NCBI GenBank assembly: GCA_943367715.1 | Contig: CALRJY020000007.1 | Span: 1-64,000 of the forward strand | Reading direction: 5' to 3' | From: JAEYXS01 sp943367715 | GTDB lineage: Bacteria > Verrucomicrobiota > Verrucomicrobiia > Limisphaerales > JAEYXS01 | DNA length: 64,000 nt | Shown: one piece after another, positions 43,140-51,709 of the stretch | Numbering within the stretch: the stretch's first letter is position 1 | How the letters are laid out: each line of letters begins with the position of its first letter | Position numbers and translations under genes: made by a program | The notes under the pieces: model-generated | What the model saw: the letters and a program-made list of their open reading frames with translations, nothing else | Told to the model about the DNA's origin: nothing | Databases searched by the model: none

Positions 43140-43233
43140 GAAAAAACACCCGAAATCAGGTGTGTTTGTTAAATCCTTGGGCAGCTATGCAAATCAATGT
43201 GCCCTTACTGCCGACTGGAAGCACGGCAGCACA

Positions 43234-44250
43234 TTACTTCTCCAAACTCTTCCCCAGCGCCGCCACAGCCGTCTTCACCGATTCAATCAATTCCGGTGGC
43301 TCCACCGCCTGCGCATGACCACCCCAGCCCAGAATCCATCGCTGCACCTCAATCAAGCTGGACAACTTCATGGTCAACTCCGCGCCCCCACCGGCCAACT
43401 CTTTAAGCTGTTGCGAGGGATGCCAACGCTTCTCTCGGATGTAGTCCGCTGCGAATTCATCAAAGCGGATGACCACCTTGCTCTCCTTCTGCCCGGAATG
43501 AACGCCAAAGCTGTCCCGCAGCCGTTTCTCCAGGGAGAATTTCTCCGGTCGCTCAAATTTTTTACCGGTGTGCTCAGCGCTCACGATGCGTGCCGGCGCA
43601 AAGGTGCGGAGGTCATTCCGCAGATGATCGTAGGCGAAGAGGAACCACTCGCCGTTGATGTTCGCCAGATGATACGGATCCACCACCCGCTCTTCCGGCT
43701 CCTTCTTGCCCGGCTTGCGATACTGCAACTTGAGCTGCTTGCAAGCACCCGCTGCTTTCCCCAACAAGTCAAAGATTTCCAGATTCAGGATCGGCTCCGC
43801 AGTCGTCCGGAAAGAGATGGTTTGCTCCCAATCCGCCAGATTCAGCGACACAGTATCGGGAAGCGACGACGCCATCTTCTTGAAGGCCGAGACCAGGGGT
43901 CGCTCGAAATTGGTGCCGCGATATTGCTGCAAGGCTTTTTCCGCCACCAGCAACGCGAAGAGTTCGCCTTCGGTGATCTGCAGTGTGGGGAAGGCGCTGA
44001 CTTCCTCCGTGTAGTAATAACCTTTCCTGAGCTGATCATAGGCCAGGGGCAGATCCATGCGGTCACGCATGAACTCCAGGTCACGCTGGATGGATTTGGC
44101 GCTGACCTCCAGCTCTTGAGCCAGCGAGGTGCCGTTAGGAAATTTGCCGGCTTTGATCTCCTGATGGATGCGCATCATCCGGTCCACCGGTGGGCGCGTG
44201 GAGAGTGAAGCACGGGGTTTTTCTACTTTCTTGATCGCACGTTTGGCCAT
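43234..44250 (-). CDS. WYL-domain transcriptional regulator (PafB/PafC-like)
   Basis: 338 residues from ATG 44250 (AKRAIKKVEK...). The N-terminal winged HTH is at about 20-80 (VDRMMRIHQEIKAGKFPNGTSLAQELEVSAKSIQRDLEFM). A WYL domain is at about 150-235 (LQYRKPGKKEPEERVVDPYHLANINGEWFLFAYDH), with a WCX extension to the C-terminus (VVIRFDEFAADYIREKRW). WYL proteins bind nucleic-acid or nucleotide ligands; in actinobacteria the PafBC pair sits beside pafA and activates DNA-damage genes. Here a single WYL gene precedes mpa. The start is 2 nt after the mtfA stop, so both are probably co-transcribed. Confidence 0.85.
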   Translation of the reverse strand: MAKRAIKKVEKPRASLSTRPPVDRMMRIHQEIKAGKFPNGTSLAQELEVSAKSIQRDLEFMRDRMDLPLAYDQLRKGYYYTEEVSAFPTLQITEGELFALLVAEKALQQYRGTNFERPLVSAFKKMASSLPDTVSLNLADWEQTISFRTTAEPILNLEIFDLLGKAAGACKQLKLQYRKPGKKEPEERVVDPYHLANINGEWFLFAYDHLRNDLRTFAPARIVSAEHTGKKFERPEKFSLEKRLRDSFGVHSGQKESKVVIRFDEFAADYIREKRWHPSQQLKELAGGGAELTMKLSSLIEVQRWILGWGGHAQAVEPPELIESVKTAVAALGKSLEK

Positions 44251-44252
44251 GT

Positions 44253-45050
44253 TCAATTTCCCGGTTTCAGATATGCCTCCGGCTCCTGTTGATAAAACTT
44301 CTTCAGTTCTTCGTAGAGCGCGGGATGATTCTTCCTCATCTGCCGCGGTTTTTCAAAGAAACATTCCGTGGCCACGGCAAAAAATTCGGCCGGATCACTG
44401 CCGCCATAGTCATCTATGACCGTCTTGCGCCCTTTTTTGATCGCCTCCTGAAGCTGCTGGTATTCCGCGCCTAAAATCCGACCCCATGTCTGATAACGCG
44501 CCTGACGTTCCCGCCAACTGGTCGCCGGTAATTCTGGGGCTCCATCCGCCCGCCCGTCCTCTTGGTCGAGTTGATGCGCGAATTCGTGATAAACCAAGTT
44601 ATGGCCATCCATCGCGTTTGCCGCGCCTGATAACGTGGCATCCCAAGCCAGCACGACCACACCGGCGTCGCACGATTCCCCCAAACGCCCTTGCTGTTGA
44701 TGCTCTATATGCTGGTCGCCATGGCGCGTCGCTCCTTTGGCAAAATAGGCGGAAGGATACACCAAGATCGTTTTTAATGCCGGATAGCACTCCACTTCCC
44801 GGTTCAGCAACAGGAAGCAGGCTTGAGCGGCGATCAGCACCCGGACTTCATCCGTGATCTCTTGCCCGCCACAACCTTCAAAAACTTTCTCGCCCAAGAA
44901 AACTTGGATCAAATCTTCCAGCGCCTCGCGGCCTTCGGCATCCAGCCGCTCATAAAAAGGAAAACGGCGCAGCAGGATGTCCTGCCACGCCGTGGGAAAA
45001 GGCTGTGCTTTCAGTTGTTCGCGCCGACGCCGTTTAAAGAACCCAAACAT
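44253..45050 (-). CDS. mtfA: MtfA-like zinc metallopeptidase
   Basis: A 265-residue protein with the gluzincin motif HEFAH (155-159) within GHNLVYHEFAHQLDQEDG, and a downstream Glu region DPAEFFAVATECFFEKP that supplies the third zinc ligand. The N-terminal RFPFYERLDAEGREAL and the middle ILVYPSAYF also fit MtfA (Mlc titration factor A). In E. coli MtfA is a cytosolic aminopeptidase that binds the repressor Mlc. No Mlc-like gene is visible in this window, so the partner here is unknown. Located between rho and the WYL regulator on the same strand. Confidence 0.85.
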   Translation of the reverse strand: MFGFFKRRRREQLKAQPFPTAWQDILLRRFPFYERLDAEGREALEDLIQVFLGEKVFEGCGGQEITDEVRVLIAAQACFLLLNREVECYPALKTILVYPSAYFAKGATRHGDQHIEHQQQGRLGESCDAGVVVLAWDATLSGAANAMDGHNLVYHEFAHQLDQEDGRADGAPELPATSWRERQARYQTWGRILGAEYQQLQEAIKKGRKTVIDDYGGSDPAEFFAVATECFFEKPRQMRKNHPALYEELKKFYQQEPEAYLKPGN

Positions 45051-45086
45051 GCCGGGTAATTCAGGCTGCAGACGCGAAATACTGCC

Positions 45087-46214
45087 TTAGCCGACCAGCT
45101 TCGCGAGCAATTCGTCGTTCGTCTTGTGCTTCTTGAGCGCGGCCTGGAGCGTTTCCATGGCCTCGACCGGGTTCAGATCCACCATCATGCGGCGAAGCTT
45201 GCGGATGGATTCCAGATTCTTCGGGGCGAACAGTTTCTCTTCCTTACGCGTGCCCGACTTCGGGATATCGATGGCCGGATACAGACGGCGGTCGGAAAGC
45301 TTGCGGTCCAAGATGAGTTCCATGTTACCCGTGCCTTTGAACTCCTGGAAGATCAGTTCATCCATGCGGCTGCCGGTATCCACCAGCGCCGTGGCGATGA
45401 TGGTGAGCGAGCCACCGTCTTCGATATTACGCGCGGCGGCGAACATCTTGCGGGGGATTTCCAAAGCGCGGGCATCCACACCACCGGTCATCGTACGACC
45501 GCTGCCGCCATGCACGCTGTTGTAAGCGCGGGCCACGCGGGTGATGGAGTCCAGCAGCACGAGCACGTCCTTGCCGCATTCCACCATACGGCGGCAGCGC
45601 TCGATCATGAAGCGGGAGAGGCGAACGTGCGTTTCCAGGTCCATGTCGTTCGAGGAGGCGACCACTTCGGCCTTCACGGAACGTTGGAAATCGGTGACTT
45701 CCTCGGGGCGCTCATCGATGAGCAGAACGATCACGTGCACTTCCGGATGATTGGCCGTCACCGCGTTGGCGATCTGCTTGAGGATGGTCGTTTTGCCCGT
45801 GCGGGGCGGGGCCACGATAAGACCGCGCGTGCCTTTACCGATCGGCGTGACAAGATCGATGATACGCGTCTCAAGGATGTCAGGTGCGGTCTCCAGCGTA
45901 AATTTTTCCAGCGGATCGATCGACGTGAGGTTCTCGAAGCGCACCAGCTTGGTGTAATCGGCGAACGGCATGCCGTTGACCTGATGCACCTCGCGGAGCT
46001 GCGGGCTGTTGCCACGATGGGGCGGTTGCAGGGCACCGCCAACCAGTGCGCCTTCCCTCAGGAAGCTGCGTTTGATGGTATCGGGCGTGACGAAGATGTC
46101 CGAGGGTTTGGGTTGGAAACGGTTGTCCGGGGAACGAAGAAAGCCAAAGCCCTTCTCTGATATTTCCAGATAACCGGAACCTGTTTCCGGTGTATTAACT
46201 AACGGTTTGCTCAT
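45087..46214 (-). CDS. rho: Transcription termination factor Rho
   Basis: 375 residues from ATG 46214 (SKPLVNTPETGSG). It begins directly with the cold-shock-type RNA-binding domain (GYLEISEKGFGFLRSPDNRF ... DIFVTPDTIKRSFLREGALV), without the ~45-residue N-terminal helix bundle of E. coli Rho. The RecA-like motor follows: Walker A APPRTGKT, Walker B VLVLLDSITRVARAYN, the Q/R-loop regions, and the secondary RNA site in GGSGRTMTGGVDARALEIPR. C-terminal ERRIYPAI-like motif reads DRRLYPAIDIPKSGTRKEE. A ~380-nt leader upstream could carry autoregulation, as is common for rho. Confidence 0.93.
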   Translation of the reverse strand: MSKPLVNTPETGSGYLEISEKGFGFLRSPDNRFQPKPSDIFVTPDTIKRSFLREGALVGGALQPPHRGNSPQLREVHQVNGMPFADYTKLVRFENLTSIDPLEKFTLETAPDILETRIIDLVTPIGKGTRGLIVAPPRTGKTTILKQIANAVTANHPEVHVIVLLIDERPEEVTDFQRSVKAEVVASSNDMDLETHVRLSRFMIERCRRMVECGKDVLVLLDSITRVARAYNSVHGGSGRTMTGGVDARALEIPRKMFAAARNIEDGGSLTIIATALVDTGSRMDELIFQEFKGTGNMELILDRKLSDRRLYPAIDIPKSGTRKEEKLFAPKNLESIRKLRRMMVDLNPVEAMETLQAALKKHKTNDELLAKLVG

Positions 46215-46591
46215 AGATGTATCGACTAAAAAGAGTGCCACCCTGACGGCCCGCCAAGAACATCAATCAATGATGAAGTCCACTTGGAACGATGAATCGT
46301 CTAGGGAGAACCGGAACCCAAGAACATTGAAACTGAGAAAAACTGACTGGGCCGGTTTGTACCTGCAACTCGGCAGTAACTAAACCTAATAATGTGTTAT
46401 TGCAACTAGTTTTTTGTATTATTCTCTCAACTATACCATACCCCACGTAGAAAGCATCGGGCTTTCAATATCTCGGACTAGGGTTTGATCCTGCTGGTTC
46501 AATCTTTGTCCGGAATCAGGGCAACCTCTTGCGGCACAAGCCCCTAGATTCAAGCTCGAACGCCTGTCAGGGAGTCTGCTGCAGAAAAAGT
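46215..46591. other. rho leader / intergenic region
   Basis: No gene is seen in these ~377 nt between the tRNA-Leu gene and rho (both minus strand). It is AT-richer than the surroundings in the middle (about 46380-46440) and contains no T-tailed hairpin that I can see. It is probably the rho promoter and 5' leader. Confidence 0.5.
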
Positions 46592-46676
46592 TGGTGCGGT
46601 TAGCAGGACTTGAACCTGCATGGGTTTCCCCACTACCACCTCAAGGTAGCGCGTCTGCCAATTTCGCCATAACCGC
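46592..46676 (-). tRNA. tRNA-Leu (anticodon GAG)
   Basis: 85-nt class II tRNA on the minus strand. The acceptor is GCGGTTA/TAACCGC with encoded A-CCA. The D-arm region is TGGCGAAATTGGCAGACGC. The anticodon arm CTACC-TTGAGGT-GGTAG has GAG at 34-36. A short variable arm and the T-arm GCAGGTTCAAGTCCTGC follow. It reads CUC/CUU codons. Confidence 0.93.
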
Positions 46677-46822
46677 AACCGGGCCGTAATTGAACCTTGA
46701 AATTCTGCGAGTGCAAGCTGATTTTATCACTAACCCGATTGAACTGTCTGAAAAGGTTTCCCGGAGGGTTATTCGGGATTTCCTAATGGATTTTTTCATC
46801 GGGCGAAAATAAGATTCAAGCC

Positions 46823-48217
46823 ATGCCAGAGAAGAACACTAGCGAGATCCCCCGGGACGTGCGGGATTTGTTTGAAAAAGGTAATTCGGCGGTCCAAAAG
46901 GAAAACTGGGATTATGCCTTTCTCTTTTATTTGCAGGCCCTGCAAAAGGAACCCGGTTATCTGGAGTGCCGTCAGGCTTTGCGGGCCGCCCAAGTCTCCA
47001 AGGCGAACCGGTCCACGAGCTTTTTCAAAAAAGTGATGGGTGCGGCAGGCAGCTCCCCGGCCATTGCCAAGGCCAACATGCTGGTCACCAAGAAACCTTT
47101 GGACGCCATCGCCACGTGCGAAGACATCCTGAACTCAGATCCCAACAACACCACCGCGCATAACCTGCTGGCCCAGGCGGCGCTGAACGCGGATCTGCCC
47201 AAGACGGCCATTTTCTCGCTGGAGAATAATCGGAAGAATAATCCGAACGATCGCGGTGTCGCGATGTCATTGGCCAATGCCTACATCGCGGCCAAGATGT
47301 TTTCCAAAGCGGAGAACATCTATCAAGACCTGCTGAACAAGGACCGGAACGACACCGAGGTGGCCGTGCTCCTGAAGAATCTTTCGGCGAACAAGACCTT
47401 GCAAGAAGGCGGCTACGAAGCTCTCGCTGATGGCAAGGGCTCCTACCGCGACATTCTTAAGAACAAGGAAGAAGCCATCGCGCTGGAGCAGGAGAACAAA
47501 CAGGTCCGTTCCATCGAGCAGACGCTCAAGCTGCTGGATGAAGCCGTGGACAAGCTCCGCGCAGACCCGTCCAATTTCATGCAGGCCAACATCGTGGCCG
47601 ATCTTTACGTCCAGGCCAAGGACTACGCCAAAGCCATCAAGTATTACACCATGTTGATGGAAGTGGGCGCGGGCGATGCCAACATGGAACGCACCGTCAA
47701 TGAGCTCAAGGCCAAGCAATTCGATCAGCAGATCATCGCCTTGGACAAGGAATCGCCGGATTACGCGCAAGTGCGTGCCGAGATCGAACGTCAGAAGGCG
47801 GAATACCAGATCGAAGACGTCAAACGTCGCGTGGACAAGTATCCAAACGACTTGCTCATCCGTTACGATTTCGCCGTGATGTTGCTCAAGCTAGGCCGTT
47901 ACAATGAGGCCTTGCAAGAGTTCCAAAAGACACGCAACCACGGCAATCGTCGTGTGCCCTCCCTCGTCAACATGGCCCGCATCTTCTCGGCCACCGGCAA
48001 GAATGATTTCGCCATCGCGCGTCTGCAGGATGCCCTGAAGGAAAAGGTGGGCATGGACGAAGAGAAGAAGGACATCCTCTATCTCTTGGGCGATCTCTAC
48101 GAGAAGATGGGCAAGGGCGAAGAAGCCATCGAGCAATACAAAGTCATCTACGAGGTGGACATCGGCTACAAAGATGTCGCTGGCAAAGTGGATGCCTACT
48201 ACGCGGCGAAGAAGTGA
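46823..48217 (+). CDS. Cytoplasmic TPR-repeat protein
   Basis: A 464-residue protein starting at ATG 46823 with no signal peptide or membrane segment. TPR-like helical units run throughout: WDYAFLFYLQALQKEPGYLECRQAL, AHNLLAQAALNADLPKTAIFSLENN, VAMSLANAYIAAKMFSKAENIYQDL, ILYLLGDLYEKMGKGEEAIEQYKVIYE. Charged linker segments lie around 220-260. Function is not recognised; such proteins commonly scaffold complexes. Its last ~75 codons were duplicated immediately downstream (48214-48466). Confidence 0.75.
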   Translation: MPEKNTSEIPRDVRDLFEKGNSAVQKENWDYAFLFYLQALQKEPGYLECRQALRAAQVSKANRSTSFFKKVMGAAGSSPAIAKANMLVTKKPLDAIATCEDILNSDPNNTTAHNLLAQAALNADLPKTAIFSLENNRKNNPNDRGVAMSLANAYIAAKMFSKAENIYQDLLNKDRNDTEVAVLLKNLSANKTLQEGGYEALADGKGSYRDILKNKEEAIALEQENKQVRSIEQTLKLLDEAVDKLRADPSNFMQANIVADLYVQAKDYAKAIKYYTMLMEVGAGDANMERTVNELKAKQFDQQIIALDKESPDYAQVRAEIERQKAEYQIEDVKRRVDKYPNDLLIRYDFAVMLLKLGRYNEALQEFQKTRNHGNRRVPSLVNMARIFSATGKNDFAIARLQDALKEKVGMDEEKKDILYLLGDLYEKMGKGEEAIEQYKVIYEVDIGYKDVAGKVDAYYAAKK

Positions 48218-48234
48218 TGGCCGGAGGGGTCGTT

Positions 48235-48466
48235 ATGGACTCTGATGAGCAGCAATCGACCATCCGCCAGCTTCAAGAGACACTGAAGAAGAAACGCGCG
48301 TGGGATAGGGAGAGAAAAGATCTCCACTATCGGTTGGGTGAACTCTACGAGAAAACGGGCCAGAGCGAACTCGCCATCGAACAGTTCAAGGTCATCTACG
48401 AAGAGGGACATCGGCTACAAGGATGTCGCTGACAAAGTGGATGCTTATTGGGAAGCGAAGAAATAA
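48235..48466 (+). pseudogene. Frameshifted partial tandem duplicate of the TPR gene 3' end
   Basis: The reading frame MDSDEQQSTIRQLQETLKKK ... LGELYEKTGQSELAIEQFKVIYE repeats the C-terminal part of the upstream TPR protein (LQDALKEKVGMDEEKKDILY ... LGDLYEKMGKGEEAIEQYKVIYE). An extra base in GAAGAGGGACATC (parent GAGGTGGACATC) then shifts the frame. Reading the other frame restores IGYKDVADKVDAYWEAKK and a TAA at 48464-48466, matching the parent end IGYKDVAGKVDAYYAAKK. As written the intact frame stops at 48432. Probably non-functional or a short translated fragment. Confidence 0.75.
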
Positions 48467-48490
48467 GGCGCAGCAAATCTAAATAGAAAG

Positions 48491-48518
48491 GCCGGTCCAT
48501 GAATGGACCGGCTTTTTT
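48491..48518 (+). terminator. Rho-independent terminator after the TPR genes
   Basis: Perfect 8-bp GC-rich stem GCCGGTCC / GGACCGGC with loop ATGAAT (48491-48512), followed by TTTTTT. It ends the transcript of the TPR gene and its duplicated fragment. Confidence 0.88.
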
Positions 48519-48585
48519 AATGGTTTCCAATCTCACGCCGGGTGAGGCCACTTTCCTGTTCGCTTTCGCCGGGGGCGGGAACTAA

Positions 48586-50373
48586 ATGAGTAAGATGGAA
48601 GACTGGAAACTAATACGGGAGTATGTGGACCAAGGCTCGGAGACGGCCTTCACCACGTTGGTTAACCGGCATCTGAGCTTGGTTTATTCTGCGGCCCTGC
48701 GCCGGTCGGGCGCTTCCCATACCGCTGAGGAAATCGCCCAGAACGTATTTTCCCTGCTCGCCCAGAAAGCCCACACGTTGCGTTCAGAAACCGCTTTGGC
48801 CGGTTGGCTCCATCAGACCGTTTGTCATCTCACCGCCAAGCATTGGCGGACCGAATACCGCCGTCGGCAACGCGAACAGGAAGCCATGCATATGAGCGCC
48901 CCACCCTCTCACACCGAAGCTACGTGGGATGAACTGGCTCCCTTTCTGGACGAGGCGATGTCCCAGTTACCCGAAGAGGATCGCTCAGCTTTACTGCTCC
49001 GTTTCTTTCAAGGGAAAGCGTTCATTCAAGTAGGACTGAACTTAGGCATATCGGAGGACGCGGCCCGGATGCGGGTCAATCGCGCGCTTGGAAAACTGCG
49101 GCAGTTGCTGGCCGATCAAAAAATCACCTGCACTACGGCGTTGCTGGGAACATTGCTGCTGGAGCACTCCGCCACCGCTGCGCCAGCCTCGGTGGCCGCC
49201 TCTGTTCAAGCAGCAGCCAAGACCGCGCAGACGGTCGCTTCCGTTTCGCTGCTAAAAACTATCTTCTCGGGACTAACATCTGGCAGTTTAAAAACTGCTG
49301 CGGCCGCCTGTCTTGTCGCCACCTGTCTACTGCTCAGTCTTCACTTGGCGATGCGTAAAGAATCCAAGGGCTCCGCTCTCGTGGTTGACTCAAAAACAAC
49401 GATCACCGCCCAGCAGAAAGGTGAAGTCGCACCCAAAAATGCTCCTAGGCTACGGCTGACTGCCAAGCCGAAAGCTGCAGATAGCGCACCAGCCAAAGCC
49501 GGATACACCATGACCGAACCTCAGGCCTGGTACGAACAAGCCATGGTTCATCAGCGGGAAAAGCGTCTAACTGAAGCTGAGGATGCCTACACCAAATCTG
49601 TCGCCCTATTGGATAGCGGTGAGGGTCGCTGGCCCTTTTTCACAGATGTGTATTTCACGCGGGCCACATTTTACGGTGAAGCCAAAAACTATGCTGCCGC
49701 AATCACCAACTACACGCGAATGCTTGAATTCGAACCCAAACGGTTTGAAGCCCTCTTCAACCGAGCCTCTTGCTACAACAGTTTGAGCAAATCAGCCCCA
49801 GCCCTTGCAGATTACACCACTATCATCACGGATCCCAACACAGATTTCTCGCACAACGGGGACAAGCCAGAACGCCTGCTCGCCCTCACTTACGAGTATC
49901 GCGGGAAAATTTATGATCAACAAAAGCAATACGAGCAGGCGGTCGCCGACTTTTCGGAATCCTTGCGTCTGGCGCCGGATGGCAACGACAGCATGATAGT
50001 TTATTGGCGGCGCGGTCTGGCTTACCGGGCTGCTCAACAAGTCGAAAAAGCGGTTGAAGACGCGAACTTCATGTCGGCTCGCGCATTGGAAATAGTGGGC
50101 AGTCCGGACGCCAAATCCGAACAGGTTCGTGAAGCCTTGGAAATCACCCGTTTCGCCTGCGAGATTATCAAGCCACCACAAGCATTTCAGTTAGAAGCCC
50201 GGGCGGCTGCCCAAGCCAGAAACGGCAGATTTGATGACGCCATCAAAAATCAGCAACAGGCGATCAATATAGCTACCACCGCCGGTGACGGGAATCTTCA
50301 GACGATGCAGTCCCGATTGGAACTTTATCGGTCTGGCAAATCGTTACCGAAAGAAACGACACAGCGCCAGTGA
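48586..50373 (+). CDS. ECF-type sigma factor fused to a membrane segment and TPR domain
   Basis: A 595-residue protein. Residues ~1-190 are an ECF sigma factor: region 2 ETAFTTLVNRHLSLVYSAALR and AEEIAQNVFSLLAQKA; region 4 LPEEDRSALLLRFFQGKAFIQVGLNLGISEDAARMRVNRAL. An Ala-rich linker leads to one predicted membrane helix (~240-260, AAAACLVATCLLLSLHLAM). After a basic Pro/Lys linker come TPR units (~305-580), for example AWYEQAMVHQREKRLTEAEDAYTKSV. Membrane-tethered sigma factors with C-terminal periplasmic sensing or binding domains are known in Planctomycetes and Verrucomicrobia; regulated release is inferred. No anti-sigma gene is adjacent. Confidence 0.85.
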   Translation: MSKMEDWKLIREYVDQGSETAFTTLVNRHLSLVYSAALRRSGASHTAEEIAQNVFSLLAQKAHTLRSETALAGWLHQTVCHLTAKHWRTEYRRRQREQEAMHMSAPPSHTEATWDELAPFLDEAMSQLPEEDRSALLLRFFQGKAFIQVGLNLGISEDAARMRVNRALGKLRQLLADQKITCTTALLGTLLLEHSATAAPASVAASVQAAAKTAQTVASVSLLKTIFSGLTSGSLKTAAAACLVATCLLLSLHLAMRKESKGSALVVDSKTTITAQQKGEVAPKNAPRLRLTAKPKAADSAPAKAGYTMTEPQAWYEQAMVHQREKRLTEAEDAYTKSVALLDSGEGRWPFFTDVYFTRATFYGEAKNYAAAITNYTRMLEFEPKRFEALFNRASCYNSLSKSAPALADYTTIITDPNTDFSHNGDKPERLLALTYEYRGKIYDQQKQYEQAVADFSESLRLAPDGNDSMIVYWRRGLAYRAAQQVEKAVEDANFMSARALEIVGSPDAKSEQVREALEITRFACEIIKPPQAFQLEARAAAQARNGRFDDAIKNQQQAINIATTAGDGNLQTMQSRLELYRSGKSLPKETTQRQ

Positions 50374-50397
50374 CTCCCAGCCAGTACCCCCATTGGC

Positions 50398-51321
50398 CTA
50401 ATTATCCCGCTTCAAGAGATAGCTCGCGATGCTTTCCAGCGCCACGGCTTTGCCCTTGAACGGTTTCAGCGCGGCAAATGCTTTGTCCGTGAGTTGCTTG
50501 GCGATCTTCTTGGATTTCTCCAAGCCGACGATGGAAGGATACGTGGCCTTCTGGGCGGCGGTGTCCTTGCCAGCGGTCTTACCGAGCTTCTCGCTGGTCT
50601 GGGTGACGTCGAGGATGTCGTCGATGACTTGGAAGGCGAGGCCGACGTTGTAACCAAAATCCGTAAGCGCTTGGAGTTGGGCGGGCGTGCAGTTCGCGCT
50701 CATGCCGCCGAGCCGCACGGAGCAGCAGAGCAGCGCAGAGGTCTTGCGCTCGTGGATGTAGCGCAGTTCGGGCACGGAGAGCTTCTTCCCCTCCCCTTGC
50801 AGATCCGCCGCCTGACCGGCGATGAGTTGCAGGGAGCCGGAGGCCTTCGCGATCTCCAGAATCAAATCCTTATGCGAATAACGCGGCCAACCTTTGCTCA
50901 AGGCCGCGATTTCAAACGCCTGCGTGAGCAACGCGTCGCCAGCGAGAATCGCCATGCCTTCACCGAAGACTTTGTGGTTCGTCAGCTTGCCACGGCGGTA
51001 ATCGTCGTTATCCATCGCAGGCAGATCGTCGTGGATGAGCGAGTAGGTGTGAATGCATTCCACGGCGCAGGCGAGCGGCAAGGCGGGCTCGATCTCACCA
51101 CCACAGGCTTCCGCTGCCGCGAGGCAGATGGCGGGGCGGATGCGTTTGCCACCGGCGAAGATGGAGTAGCGCATGGATTCATGCAGCACGGCGGGTTTGG
51201 TCTTGGCCTTGGGCAGAAATTGGTCCATCGCATCGTTCACTTGCGCGGTGCGCTCAGCGAGATACGCGTTCAGGTCAAAAGTCGCCGTTTTGCTGGCAGA
51301 CTTGGAAGAGGCGGTCGGCAT
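50398..51321 (-). CDS. ispA: Polyprenyl (farnesyl-type) diphosphate synthase
   Basis: 307 residues from ATG 51321. Isoprenyl synthase motifs: GGKRIRP, the first Asp-rich motif DDLPAMDND (from about 98), KT near ERKTSALL, the second Asp-rich motif VIDDILD, and the C-terminal GKD region. Two residues between the first aspartates and the charged tail fit short-chain (C15/C20) synthases such as IspA. It condenses IPP with DMAPP/GPP to make precursors of undecaprenyl phosphate and quinones. A longer upstream frame is unlikely because it has no family similarity. It stands alone. Confidence 0.9.
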   Translation of the reverse strand: MPTASSKSASKTATFDLNAYLAERTAQVNDAMDQFLPKAKTKPAVLHESMRYSIFAGGKRIRPAICLAAAEACGGEIEPALPLACAVECIHTYSLIHDDLPAMDNDDYRRGKLTNHKVFGEGMAILAGDALLTQAFEIAALSKGWPRYSHKDLILEIAKASGSLQLIAGQAADLQGEGKKLSVPELRYIHERKTSALLCCSVRLGGMSANCTPAQLQALTDFGYNVGLAFQVIDDILDVTQTSEKLGKTAGKDTAAQKATYPSIVGLEKSKKIAKQLTDKAFAALKPFKGKAVALESIASYLLKRDN

Positions 51322-51532
51322 GGGGAGGTTTTCTACGGAAACATGCCCCCGAGCGCAAGCGATGAGTGAAAAGTTCGGGCGCAGACAAGGCAAGGGCTCT
51401 GGGCTAGGAAGGAACAAGTGCCCGCTTCACCAAAGCTTCCTGCGGGCAAACCCCGACACTAAAACACCGGGGTGAAATGCATACGGTTCGGGAACCTTTG
51501 GCATTGAGAGAATTTTCTGAGTTTGAAAGGTT

Positions 51533-51578
51533 CGCAGATTGCCAATCTGCGACACAGCAGGCTGCCAGCCTGCGCTAC
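51533..51578 (-). repeat. REP-like palindromic element, third copy
   Basis: CGCAGATTGCCAATCTGCG, ACACA, GCAGGCTGCCAGCCTGC, then GCTAC. Same layout and orientation as 41305-41349 in the proteasome operon, with different but self-complementary cores. Confidence 0.8.
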
Positions 51579-51709
51579 GTGGTGTGGCGATGGAAAATCT
51601 TCGGTTGTAATTTACTGGAAGGCAATCTGTTGCGTTTGGGAGCCGGTTTTCGGTGATTTTTTGTTTGGAAATTGACGGCGTTTGGGTAGTCTTCTTTGTG
51701 CTGACAACT

